37,546 bases of DNA from Polyangiaceae bacterium. Its GTDB lineage: Bacteria; Myxococcota_A; Polyangia; Polyangiales; Polyangiaceae. A program made the position numbers and the translations under genes. The stretch is taken from contig JANWXX010000002.1 in assembly GCA_025057345.1 (NCBI GenBank), positions 1 to 37,546 on the forward strand, given 5' to 3'. Of the stretch, positions 1 to 7,838 are shown one piece after another; positions within the stretch are counted from its first letter, which is position 1, and the number at the start of each line of letters is the position of its first letter. The notes beneath the pieces were generated by a model. That model did no database searches and was not told the DNA's origin. It saw only the letters and a program-made list of their open reading frames with translations.

Positions 1-669
1 GAGAACGACGAAGTACCCCAGGAACCTTCTACTCCTTCTGCTGCTGCCCCACCTGCCGAAGCTTCCACTGAGGCCTCGACTGGAGCCTCAAATGAGGCCC
101 CAACCGGGGCCTCGACCGAAGCCGCGACGGAGCCTCCGGTCGATCCGATAGCGCAGCCTCAAGCCACAACGGAGCCTCCGGTCGATCCGATAGCGCAGCT
201 CAAGGCCGAGCTTGAAGCAACCAAGGATAGGTATTTGCGCACGGCTGCCGACTTTGACAACTACCGCAAGCGAGCCCGTCGTGATGTCGATGAAGCGGAG
301 AAGAAGGGCAAAGAAACCCTGCTTCGAGAGCTACTTCCCGTCTTCGACAATTTGGAGAGGGCAGCTGCCTCCGCCTCCCAGTCGCCTGCCCAGACACCGG
401 AGGCCCGTGCGATTGCCGAGGGTGTTCGCATGGTGCTCAAGCAGTTCTTCGATACCTTGGAACGTGTCCACATCCGTCGTATTCCCTCCACGGGCACTGC
501 CTTCGATCCCAACCTGCACGAGGCCATCCAGCAGATCGAAACCGCTGACCAGCCCCCGGGGACCGTGGTGGCTGAAGTCCAGGCAGGCTATCAGATGGGA
601 GACCGGCTGATCCGCGCTGCCATGGTCGTTGTCGCCAAGGCTCCTGCTCCGAAGACCGAGAGCAACTGA
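1..669 (+). CDS. grpE: GrpE nucleotide exchange factor for DnaK (5' end outside window)
   Basis: This is the co-chaperone that makes DnaK release ADP in the cytoplasm. The reading frame is open from base 1 to a TGA at 667-669, giving 222 visible residues, so the true start lies upstream. The first 66 or so residues are a low-complexity Pro/Ala/Thr/Glu-rich leader with repeats. The conserved part begins with the coiled-coil segment [20 protein letters not shown] and NYRKRARRD, followed by [11 protein letters not shown]. The C-terminal beta domain carries FDPNLHEAI and the ending [18 protein letters not shown], which are GrpE signatures. A TTG near 235 could serve as a start but would remove part of the conserved coiled coil, so it is unlikely. 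dnaK follows after 29 nt, and the two are probably co-transcribed. Family assignment is firm; only the N-terminus is missing. Confidence 0.95.
   Translation, partial: ENDEVPQEPSTPSAAAPPAEASTEASTGASNEAPTGASTEAATEPPVDPIAQPQATTEPPVDPIAQLKAELEATKDRYLRTAADFDNYRKRARRDVDEAEKKGKETLLRELLPVFDNLERAAASASQSPAQTPEARAIAEGVRMVLKQFFDTLERVHIRRIPSTGTAFDPNLHEAIQQIETADQPPGTVVAEVQAGYQMGDRLIRAAMVVVAKAPAPKTESN
127..198 (+). repeat. Tandem 42-nt repeat inside grpE leader
   Basis: A 30-nt unit occurs identically at 127-156 and 169-198, one repeat period being 42 nt. It encodes [10 protein letters not shown] twice. Just upstream, 60-126 holds a looser 24-nt pattern giving EAST/GAS/EAP-type units. The repeats lie in the disordered N-terminal leader of GrpE and keep the reading frame. 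Confidence 0.9.
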
Positions 670-698
670 ATATCTTCTACTGTACAGGAACACTCACC

Positions 699-2537
699 AT
701 GGGCAAGATCATTGGCATTGATCTGGGGACAACCAACTCATGTGTTGCCTTTCTAGAGAGCGGCACTGCCAGCGTCGGTAACAAGCATGACATCAAGGTG
801 ATCCCCAATCAGGAGGGGGCAAGAACGACTCCTTCCGTGGTGGCATTTACTTCCACAGGGGACAGGCTGGTTGGGCAGATCGCCAAGCGGCAGGCGATTA
901 CCAATCCACAGAACACGATCTACGCAGTGAAGCGATTGATGGGTCGCAAGTTCAAGTCGCCGGACGTGGCCAAGCAAATTGAGCTTGCACCCTATAAAAT
1001 TCTAGAGGCTCCCAACGGCGATGCGTGGGTCCATGCCCAGGGAAGGGATTACGCTCCACCAGAGATTAGCGCCATGGTGCTGGGCAAGATGAAGGAGATT
1101 GCGGAAACCTTCCTGGGAGAAACCGTCACCGATGCGGTGGTGACGGTTCCTGCCTACTTCGACGATGCCCAGCGGCAAGCGACCAAGGATGCCGGGAAGA
1201 TCGCCGGTCTGAACATCCGTCGCATCCTCAACGAACCCACTGCCGCTGCCCTGGCCTACGGCCTGGATCGACACAACGCCGAGCGCATTGCAGTATACGA
1301 CCTCGGGGGCGGAACCTTTGATATCTCCATCCTAGAGATCGCTTCCGGGGTATTCAGCGTCAAAGCGACGGGCGGTGATACCCACTTGGGGGGGGAAGAC
1401 TTCGATGATCGTATCATCGACCTGCTCGCCGACGAGTTCCAGAAGGCCAACGGCATAGATCTGCGTAAGGATCGGATGGCACTCCAACGGCTCAAAGAAG
1501 CTGCTGAGCGGGCCAAGCACGAACTTTCGACCTCTCTTGAAACCGAGATCAACATACCGTTTATCGCAGTTTCCCCTCAGGGGCCCCTCCATATCGAGCG
1601 GACGCTTCGCCGCAGCGAGCTGGACCTACTCACCCAAGATCTCATTGACCGTACCATTGCCGCATGCAACGCAACCTTGGCAGATGCCAAGCTCAAGCCC
1701 GTAGATATTCAGAATGTCATCTTGGTCGGTGGGATGACCCGCATGCCCGCCGTACAGAAGGCAGTGGCCGAGTTCTTCGGCCGTGAGCCCCACAAGGGGG
1801 TCAACCCGGACGAAGTGGTAGCGGTCGGTGCTGCCATCCAGGGAGCCGCGCTCACCGGTCAGATCGACGATGTACTCCTGCTGGATGTCACTCCCCTCTC
1901 CATCGGCGTCGAAACCGGAGGAGGGGTCTTCACCCGGATCATTCACCGGAACACGACCATTCCTACCGAAGCCCGGGAGATCTTCACCACTAGCCTGGAT
2001 AACCAGTCCTTCGTTCCCATCCATGTACTTCAAGGGGAGCGAGACATGGCTGCCGACAACCAAAGCCTTGCGCGCTTTGAGCTTAGGGGGATCCCTCCAG
2101 CCCCTCGTGGTGTCCCCAAGATCCAGGTCACCTTCAAAGTCGACGCCAACGGAATCCTCGATGTAGAGGCCAAGGATCTCGCTACCAACCGGAGCCAGGC
2201 AGTCCGCGTTACCCCCACCAGTGGCCTCGACCAAGAGACCATCCAGCGACTGGTCGCCGAGGCTGCGCGTTTCCGAGAAACCGACAGCTTGCGCAAGGAA
2301 CTAGCCGAGCTTCGCAACCAAGCCGAAACCCTACTCTACACGACGGAACAAGCCCTTGATGGCTATGCTGACCTTGTTGATCAGGACATTCTCACTGCCG
2401 TCAAGAAGGATGCAAATCGTCTCCGAAAGCTCCTCGATAGTGGCGCTGACATTGGTAGCATCCGTGAAGCTTACGCAACCCTTGAAACCGCTGCCTACCG
2501 CATCGCCGAGAGCATGTACGGTTCTGGAGGAGAGTAA
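699..2537 (+). CDS. dnaK: Hsp70 chaperone DnaK
   Basis: ATP-dependent Hsp70 chaperone of the cytoplasm, 612 residues. The ATPase domain opens with [15 protein letters not shown] (phosphate 1) and includes [22 protein letters not shown], split here only for description, then [14 protein letters not shown] (phosphate 2) and [13 protein letters not shown] (adenosine motif). The interdomain linker is canonical ([14 protein letters not shown]), and the beta-sandwich substrate domain follows. The C-terminus stops at YGSGGE, about 25 residues shorter than E. coli DnaK, so the disordered tail with an acidic EEV-like end is absent. It sits between grpE and a glutathione reductase gene that begins 2 nt after its stop, so the three likely form an operon. 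An AGGA ribosome-binding site lies just before the ATG. No CIRCE element is visible, and dnaJ is not in the window. It may be one of several DnaK paralogues. Confidence 0.97.
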   Translation: MGKIIGIDLGTTNSCVAFLESGTASVGNKHDIKVIPNQEGARTTPSVVAFTSTGDRLVGQIAKRQAITNPQNTIYAVKRLMGRKFKSPDVAKQIELAPYKILEAPNGDAWVHAQGRDYAPPEISAMVLGKMKEIAETFLGETVTDAVVTVPAYFDDAQRQATKDAGKIAGLNIRRILNEPTAAALAYGLDRHNAERIAVYDLGGGTFDISILEIASGVFSVKATGGDTHLGGEDFDDRIIDLLADEFQKANGIDLRKDRMALQRLKEAAERAKHELSTSLETEINIPFIAVSPQGPLHIERTLRRSELDLLTQDLIDRTIAACNATLADAKLKPVDIQNVILVGGMTRMPAVQKAVAEFFGREPHKGVNPDEVVAVGAAIQGAALTGQIDDVLLLDVTPLSIGVETGGGVFTRIIHRNTTIPTEAREIFTTSLDNQSFVPIHVLQGERDMAADNQSLARFELRGIPPAPRGVPKIQVTFKVDANGILDVEAKDLATNRSQAVRVTPTSGLDQETIQRLVAEAARFRETDSLRKELAELRNQAETLLYTTEQALDGYADLVDQDILTAVKKDANRLRKLLDSGADIGSIREAYATLETAAYRIAESMYGSGGE

Positions 2538-2539
2538 TC

Positions 2540-3907
2540 TTGAGTGATCTCCTGGATCTTATCGTCCTCGGAGGAGGGTCCGGGGGGGTTCGTGCTGCAC
2601 GCATTGCTGCTGGTTTTGGTGCGCGCGTTGCCCTGATTGAAGCGAAGCGTCTGGGGGGTACCTGCGTCAACGTTGGATGCGTCCCCAAGAAGCTCATGGT
2701 CTACGGCGCTTCGTTCGCCGAACATTTCCGTGAGGCTGCGGGCTTCGGTTGGTCCCTCCCTATGCAACCGCAACACGACTGGGCGGCTCTCGTCGATCGT
2801 CGAGAGGCCGAGATTGCACGGCTCAACCAAGTGTATCGCAACCTTCTGACCTCTTCTGGCGTCCGTATCGTCGAGGGCTTTGGCCGCCTCATCGCTCCAG
2901 ATGCCGTAGCGGTCGGTCGTCTCACCCTCCGCGCAAGGATCATCCTCCTCGCCACCGGAGGGCGCCCCAAGGTACCTGCCATTCCCGGCTGGGAGCTGTA
3001 CTCTACCAGCGACGATTTCTTCGCCCTGCGTGCCTGTCCTCGCCGCGTTGTCATCACCGGAGGAGGTTACGTCGGAGTAGAACTAGCCAGCATCTTTCAG
3101 GCTTTTGGAGCTGAAGTCCATCTCGTCCACAAGGATGCGATGCTCCTCAATGCCTTCGACTCCGACGTTCGGCGCTTTTTCGGGGAGCAGCTCCGGCTTC
3201 ATGGCATCCACATCCATGCAGGCCATACTCTGGAGCGTATCGATCGTCGCGGTGATGATCTGATAGCCACCCTCGACGATGGGACTTCCCTTGCTGCGGA
3301 CCTTCAGCTCGCTGCGGTGGGCCGCGTCCCTGCCACCGAGGGGCTTGGCCTCGAAGAGGTTGGTGTGGAGACATCCCCTTCCGGCGCCATTCTCGTCGAC
3401 GATACCTTTCAGACCACTTGCCCTGGAATCTATGCTGTGGGGGATTGTGTGGGACGGGTTCAGCTTACCCCTGTCGCTCTTGCCGAAGGGATGACCTTTG
3501 CTCGGCGTCTTTTTGGGGGTCAGCCCGAGGCTTGTGTGGATTATGACCTGATCCCCACCGCTGTCTTTGCCACCCCTGAGGTTGCTACCGTCGGCCTCTC
3601 CGAGGATGAGGCCCGGCACCGAGGTGAGCTGTGCGTGATCTTCCGGAGTATCTTCCGGCCGATGAAGAATACCCTTAGCGGTTTGCCCTTCCAGATGATG
3701 GTGAAGCTCGTGGTCTGTGGCAAAACTGACCGGGTGCTAGGCCTTCATGTGGTTGGCCCCGATGCGGGCGAGATTGTGCAGGGGTTTGCTGCTGCCATGC
3801 GCGCAGGCATCACCAAGGCTCAACTGGATGCCACCCTAGGCATCCACCCGACGGCTGCCGAGGAGCTGGTTACTCTGCGCTCCCCAGTGCCTCCGATGCA
3901 TGGGTGA
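2540..3907 (+). CDS. gor: Glutathione-disulfide reductase-like flavoprotein
   Basis: A pyridine nucleotide-disulfide oxidoreductase, 455 residues, closest in pattern to glutathione reductase (reduces GSSG to GSH with FAD). The FAD fingerprint is VLGGGSGG, and the redox pair is GGTCVNVGCVPKK (Cys42, Cys47). The second nucleotide fold is ITGGGYVGVELA, the second FAD motif is GIYAVGD, and the C-terminal active-site motif is GIHPTAAEE. The start is TTG at 2540, chosen because a strong GGAGGAGAG lies 5-13 nt upstream, overlapping the dnaK end. Translation is probably coupled to dnaK, whose stop is 2 nt away. Against E. coli Gor without gaps in this stretch, Ala179 is Gly, Arg198 is Lys and Arg204 is Asn, so the usual NADPH phosphate contacts are changed. 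Mycothione or other disulfide substrates are not excluded. Confidence 0.9.
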   Translation: MSDLLDLIVLGGGSGGVRAARIAAGFGARVALIEAKRLGGTCVNVGCVPKKLMVYGASFAEHFREAAGFGWSLPMQPQHDWAALVDRREAEIARLNQVYRNLLTSSGVRIVEGFGRLIAPDAVAVGRLTLRARIILLATGGRPKVPAIPGWELYSTSDDFFALRACPRRVVITGGGYVGVELASIFQAFGAEVHLVHKDAMLLNAFDSDVRRFFGEQLRLHGIHIHAGHTLERIDRRGDDLIATLDDGTSLAADLQLAAVGRVPATEGLGLEEVGVETSPSGAILVDDTFQTTCPGIYAVGDCVGRVQLTPVALAEGMTFARRLFGGQPEACVDYDLIPTAVFATPEVATVGLSEDEARHRGELCVIFRSIFRPMKNTLSGLPFQMMVKLVVCGKTDRVLGLHVVGPDAGEIVQGFAAAMRAGITKAQLDATLGIHPTAAEELVTLRSPVPPMHG

Positions 3908-4241
3908 ATGTGCTTTCCAACCGCCCCCCTGCCCCTCCGCAGATCGGTGGGGGAGAGCGCAGGGTACAAATGTCGGAGATGTTCGGTGTCTCCTCTGGAG
4001 GTGGGATGGGTGTCTTCTCGGTTGGGACCGATTCCAGAGCGGCAAGGAGTTCTGGATCGGTGATGGGAGGCAAGTCATTTTGTGTATCCGGTTCCAGCTC
4101 CGTGAATTCGGGAGCGGCTACGGTCACCTGCTCCAGACTCTGCCCTCGAGGCAGGGGTGGTGGGTTCATTGCATTTCGATGCTGCATGATCCCTGTCCCT
4201 CTTGAAGCCATTGCTGTAGAGGAACCTATCCCTGTTTGCAA
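3870..4241 (-). CDS. Hypothetical protein downstream of birA
   Basis: An unrecognised 123-residue ORF on the minus strand. Its TTG start lies 6 nt beyond the birA stop, and its 3' end overlaps the end of the convergent gor gene by 38 nt. The middle part is Pro/Glu/Thr-rich (for example ELEPDTQNDLPPITDPELL) and looks like a soluble, perhaps disordered, protein. An internal ATG (Met19 or Met25) could be the real start. No clear ribosome-binding site precedes the TTG. Codon choice resembles neighbouring genes, which is the main support. Without it the 340 nt between gor and birA would hold nothing. Confidence 0.45.
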   Translation of the reverse strand: MQTGIGSSTAMASRGTGIMQHRNAMNPPPLPRGQSLEQVTVAAPEFTELEPDTQNDLPPITDPELLAALESVPTEKTPIPPPEETPNISDICTLRSPPPICGGAGGRLESTFTHASEALGSAE

Positions 4242-4242
4242 T

Positions 4243-4258
4243 AGACTTCAGGAAGTCT
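4243..4258. repeat. Perfect 7-bp inverted repeat at the birA stop
   Basis: AGACTTC and GAAGTCT flank a 2-nt centre and overlap the birA TGA. With a 4-nt loop it would form a 6-bp hairpin, but no T-run follows on either strand. It could be a weak transcription pause or chance. Confidence 0.3.
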
Positions 4259-5042
4259 GTTCCGTTACAAAAGTCACTTCCCCTGCTGAGGCAGCTATCA
4301 TCCCTCCAGGTGCGCGCAACAGCAGGCGCCCCTCCTCGTCGATCCCGCAGGCCACTGTGGATTGCCCTTGCCAGAGAACCTTTCTTCCTGCGGCTCCGTC
4401 GGCAGTACGCAGAGCACCTAGCATCGGGGCAAGGCCATGGCGCACGTATGTATCAATCCTTTGCTGGAGTGAGGCCAGGATCTGGCCAAGGAGGACCGTA
4501 CGGTCGAGAGGTGCTCCGACGATGGCATGGCGCTGGAGAGAGGTCGCTTGGTGCGCAATCTCAGGGGGAAGAGGGGCATCCCTCAGGTTGATCCCGAAGC
4601 CAATCACGATGGATTCTAGATGGGAACCACGGAGGGAGGCTTCCACGAGAATCCCGGCGAGTTTGCGATCCTGGAGGATGAGGTCATTGGGCCATTTGAT
4701 ACGCAGGACTGCGCCAGCGACCCAAGGGGCGAGGGTATCGTAAAGAGCCAGCCCCGTGACCAGAGAGAGAGGCGGGAGCTGGGCAGCCAGCAAAGGAGGG
4801 CGAAGGAGCACAGAAGCCAGGAGGGCAGAGCCAGGAGGGGCCACCCAGGAACGCCCCTGTCGTCCCCGACCCTGGGTCTGGCTATCTGCGACGAAGGTGG
4901 TGCCTTCCGGCGCGCCGGAGGAGGCTGCCTGGCGCGCGAGATCCTGAGTGGAGGAGGTGGAGGTGATGTGATGGACGGTACCAGGCCAAGAGCACCCCGC
5001 AGCGCGAGCGAGGCAAGTTGCTTTCTGCGGGTCAAAGCTCAT
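4248..5042 (-). CDS. birA: Biotin--[biotin carboxyl carrier protein] ligase, catalytic type without HTH
   Basis: Activates biotin with ATP and transfers it to the lysine of biotin carboxyl carrier proteins. The 264 residues contain the adenylate-binding loop GRGRQGRSW (about residues 58-66), the catalytic block KWPNDLIL followed by KLAGILVE, and GFGINLRD. The C-terminal small domain follows (ending GEVTFVTEQTS). There is no N-terminal winged-helix DNA-binding domain, so this is a group I ligase and not a biotin-operon repressor. The start codon overlaps the nadC stop as ATGA (5039-5042), so nadC and birA are translated from one transcript. A small unknown ORF follows downstream. Confidence 0.94.
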   Translation of the reverse strand: MSFDPQKATCLARAAGCSWPGTVHHITSTSSTQDLARQAASSGAPEGTTFVADSQTQGRGRQGRSWVAPPGSALLASVLLRPPLLAAQLPPLSLVTGLALYDTLAPWVAGAVLRIKWPNDLILQDRKLAGILVEASLRGSHLESIVIGFGINLRDAPLPPEIAHQATSLQRHAIVGAPLDRTVLLGQILASLQQRIDTYVRHGLAPMLGALRTADGAAGRKVLWQGQSTVACGIDEEGRLLLRAPGGMIAASAGEVTFVTEQTS

Positions 5043-5887
5043 GGAAGCAAGGCCAGATCGAGGGCAATATCTGCGGCGGGAGCCGAGTGGGTCAACGCAC
5101 CGACGCTAATGACGTCAACACCGGCGGCAGCGAAGGCGGGGAGGGTAGCGAGAGTGACGCCGCCAGAGGCTTCCAAGATGGCTTTGCCCCGGGCACGGCG
5201 TACTGCCTCAGCAACGTATTCCGGGGAGAAATTGTCAAGCATGATGATGTCTGCATTCGCAGCGAGGGCCTGCTCTAGCTGCTCAAGGCTGGCAACCTCG
5301 ACCTCGATGCGGCTGGTATGGGGGGCATGACGGCGAGCTCTCTCCACTGCAGCGAGGATGCCTCCGGCCGCCGTGATATGGTTATCCTTGATCATGACAG
5401 CAGCTCCGAGACTGTCGCGGTGGTTGAAGGCGCCACCGCAACGAACTGCATACCGTTCCAGGACGCGGAGACCTGGGGTGGTTTTCCTGGTATCGGTGAT
5501 GCGGGTGGCACAACCGGGTGGGAGTGCTTCCACGTAGGTGCGAGCCAGGGTAGCGATACCGCTCATCCTTTGGGTCAGGTTAAGAGCACTACGTTCGCCC
5601 ATCAGGATGGCCCTGGCGCTGCCCTGTACCCTCCAGATCATCGTACCGCACCCAACCTTTGTTCCATCGTCCACCAGGGATTCAAAGACCACGGAAGGTT
5701 CCAGACGCTCGAACACCCGTTGGAAGACATCGCCTCCGCAGACCACGAGAGGAGCTCGAGCAACGGCGGTACCTGTAGCGAGGACATGGGCGGGGACGGT
5801 GGACTCCGCGGACAAGTCGCCTGCATGGAGATCCTCGCGGAGGGTTCGGTCGACGATCTCATCCAGCACAGGAGGAGCAATCCACAT
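5039..5887 (-). CDS. nadC: Nicotinate-nucleotide pyrophosphorylase (quinolinate phosphoribosyltransferase)
   Basis: Converts quinolinate and PRPP to nicotinate mononucleotide, CO2 and PPi in de novo NAD synthesis. At 282 residues it has the usual family length. Visible signatures are LREDLHAGDLSAE near the N-terminus, ERSALNLTQRMSGIAT, TRKTTPGLRVLERYAVRCGG with the substrate-binding Arg/Lys, FNHR, IKDNHI, IEVEV, IMLDNFSPE and the phosphate-binding end EASGGV ... ISVGALTHS. It is the first gene of the minus-strand nadC-birA unit and diverges from the radical SAM gene across 86 nt. nadA and nadB are not in the window. Confidence 0.96.
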   Translation of the reverse strand: MWIAPPVLDEIVDRTLREDLHAGDLSAESTVPAHVLATGTAVARAPLVVCGGDVFQRVFERLEPSVVFESLVDDGTKVGCGTMIWRVQGSARAILMGERSALNLTQRMSGIATLARTYVEALPPGCATRITDTRKTTPGLRVLERYAVRCGGAFNHRDSLGAAVMIKDNHITAAGGILAAVERARRHAPHTSRIEVEVASLEQLEQALAANADIIMLDNFSPEYVAEAVRRARGKAILEASGGVTLATLPAFAAAGVDVISVGALTHSAPAADIALDLALLP

Positions 5888-5973
5888 GCCCGGAGCTTAG
5901 AACCAAGGAGCCCGCCGAACCAAGGCAGAACCCTGACTTGCTCTTTGTCCTCCTCCACCACAAGCTTGTCCCG

Positions 5974-7413
5974 ATGCGTTACGAAGGCAAGCTTTACCGC
6001 CCACCGTCGGAGGCGGACGCTTACATCCTACAAGCTACTATTGGTTGCTCGTGGAATCACTGCACCTACTGCGATATGTACCGGGAGAAACGCTTCCGGA
6101 TACGAGATCTCAAAGAGTCGCTGGAGGACATCGACGAGGCCGGGCGCCGCTTTGGTCACTGCGTCAACAAGGTCTTTGTTGCCGATGGAGACGCACTGGT
6201 GATGCCCACCGATCATTGGCTCGCGATCCTAAGGCGTGTACGGGAGCGACTCCCCGGGACGCGGCGAGTCTCCTGCTATGCGATGGCGCGAAACGTACTG
6301 GAAAAAAGCGACACAGAGCTGCTTGCCCTGCGACAAGCGGGGCTCTCGCTGCTCTACATCGGCCCCGAGTCTGGTGATGCTGCGACCCTCAAACAGATTG
6401 CCAAAGGAGACGGGGTAGAGGAACACGTAGAGGCAGCAGCTAGGGCTCACGCTGCAGGAATGGCCATCAGTGTGATTGTACTCCTCGGGATAGGAGGAGA
6501 GCGGGCCGAGGAGCACGCTCGTGCCACAGCAGCACTCATCACCCGTATGGACCCGGAATTCTTCTCCGCGCTCACCGTGACCGTAGTCCCTGGAACCCCC
6601 CTCGCCACCTTGGAGAAACGGGGAAAATTTCGCGTCCCTGCCGTACCATCACTCCTTCGGGAACTGCGCATCATGGTGGAAGAGGCGCAGCCGACAGACG
6701 CCCTCTTTCGCACCAACCATGCTTCCAATTACCTACCGCTCGGGGGTCGCTTGCCCAGGGATCGAGGGAGGATCTGCAGCCTCATCGATGCAGCTCTTGC
6801 AGGACGAATTCCCCTTCGCCCCGAGTATGCCCGGGGGCTGTTAGATACTGGTGGTTGTGAGGATGCCACCCCTCCGGCTCAACGCAGAGGATTCTTGGCA
6901 AAGCGCTGGGCTAGCTCATCGAGGGCTTGCTGGAGCTGGGGCGAAGCGCCCTGGCGAGCCTGTTCGATGAGCTGGGGGGTACTCGGGTCATCGACCATGA
7001 GGAGAGCTGCAGTAGCGCTGCTACGAGGTTCACCGGGTCGAGCGACGAAGAGGTCGACGAGGGCCTTGGCAGCGAGAGCACGGATGGCAGCTTCCTCGCT
7101 CTTATGGGGGGTAGTAGGCATCTTCCATACCCAAGCGGAGCCAACCTCGCCGAGGGCTTTAGCGACGAAACGAGCGGTTTCATCATCGAGAGGACCGAAC
7201 ACTCCACGAGAGGCGTCGGCCAAGGTTTGGGCTGCGGAGAGGCGACGTGCTTCGCCAAGGCCAGCGAGAAGAGGACGCTGGCGAGGACCGGGTTGCTTGG
7301 CAAGAGCGATGAGTTTCTGGAGAGCGGTTTCATCACCCAGGCGACTAATGGCCTCAGAGGTGACACGAAGCACATCGAAATCGGTTTCGTCGGAGTCGAG
7401 GACAGCGAGGTAG
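5974..7413 (+). CDS. Radical SAM protein with CX4CX2C motif; stop codon apparently lost
   Basis: A radical SAM enzyme of unknown substrate, resembling an uncharacterised family whose members begin MRYEG-YRPPSEA. The ATG at 5974 matches that family start; a TTG at 5938 would add 12 residues. The cluster motif is GCSWNHCTYCDMY, with cysteines spaced CX4CX2C and not the usual CX3CX2C. SAM-binding elements follow (VFVADGDAL, LYIGPESGD, VIVLLGIGGE). The family-like part ends near RPEYARGL at about 6840, roughly 290 residues. The frame then stays open for about 190 more codons, antisense to the HEAT-like gene, with Arg/Ala/Ser-rich sequence of no protein character. Removing one T at 6841-6842 would give CTG TAG exactly at the expected end. 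The 5' part is a real gene; the 3' extension is probably an artefact of mutation or a sequencing error. Confidence 0.8.
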   Translation: MRYEGKLYRPPSEADAYILQATIGCSWNHCTYCDMYREKRFRIRDLKESLEDIDEAGRRFGHCVNKVFVADGDALVMPTDHWLAILRRVRERLPGTRRVSCYAMARNVLEKSDTELLALRQAGLSLLYIGPESGDAATLKQIAKGDGVEEHVEAAARAHAAGMAISVIVLLGIGGERAEEHARATAALITRMDPEFFSALTVTVVPGTPLATLEKRGKFRVPAVPSLLRELRIMVEEAQPTDALFRTNHASNYLPLGGRLPRDRGRICSLIDAALAGRIPLRPEYARGLLDTGGCEDATPPAQRRGFLAKRWASSSRACWSWGEAPWRACSMSWGVLGSSTMRRAAVALLRGSPGRATKRSTRALAARARMAASSLLWGVVGIFHTQAEPTSPRALATKRAVSSSRGPNTPREASAKVWAAERRRASPRPARRGRWRGPGCLARAMSFWRAVSSPRRLMASEVTRSTSKSVSSESRTAR

Positions 7414-7823
7414 AGGGGTAGGGAGCGGGCGTCCCGGATCATGCTGGACGCCTCGATCAGAGCGATGCGCCAGCCTCGCCATGCAGTATCGCTGAGGTTG
7501 CCGCGGGGGGGAGATTGGAGGGCAGCGCGTTCCAGCATGGGCAGCAGGGCCTTAGGGCCGAGGCGCTTGAGGAGCGGAGTGATGGGAGCGTAGCGACCGC
7601 GGCGGTTGGCATCGAGTTCGGCGAGGCGGTCAGCGATCTGCTCCACAGCGCGGAAGATTTCAGGGTTGGCCTTACGGGCCTTGGCCACATCTGCAGCGAG
7701 GCTGGCACGGGCGGCGGGGGGGAGCCTGCTGGCATGGACAACAGCCCCATGAGCGCGGGCTTCGTTAGCGGAGAGGCTCAGGAAAGCCATAGCGAGGAGG
7801 AAGGTCTTGAAAGGCGTATGCAT
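6879..7823 (-). CDS. Exported HEAT-like repeat protein
   Basis: A 314-residue protein with a clear signal peptide (MHTPFKTFLLAMAFLSLSANEARA, probable cleavage before HGAVV). The mature part is almost all alpha-helical repeats of HEAT type, with units such as ISRLGDETALQKLIALAK and VAKALGEVGSAW, as seen in scaffold or adaptor proteins. It has no visible catalytic motif. It follows the PAD-like gene by 15 nt, with AGGAG before the ATG, so the two are likely co-transcribed and both exported. Its 3' half is overlapped on the opposite strand by the run-on frame of the radical SAM gene. Its function is not known; a role as partner of the PAD-like protein is only inferred from position. Confidence 0.88.
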   Translation of the reverse strand: MHTPFKTFLLAMAFLSLSANEARAHGAVVHASRLPPAARASLAADVAKARKANPEIFRAVEQIADRLAELDANRRGRYAPITPLLKRLGPKALLPMLERAALQSPPRGNLSDTAWRGWRIALIEASSMIRDARSLPLYLAVLDSDETDFDVLRVTSEAISRLGDETALQKLIALAKQPGPRQRPLLAGLGEARRLSAAQTLADASRGVFGPLDDETARFVAKALGEVGSAWVWKMPTTPHKSEEAAIRALAAKALVDLFVARPGEPRSSATAALLMVDDPSTPQLIEQARQGASPQLQQALDELAQRFAKNPLR

Positions 7824-7838
7824 GAGTCTGCTCCTTAT

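Noticed and set aside
3904-4743. 279-residue plus-strand frame
   Set aside because: Mostly antisense to birA, with Arg/Pro/Ser-rich composition and no family match.
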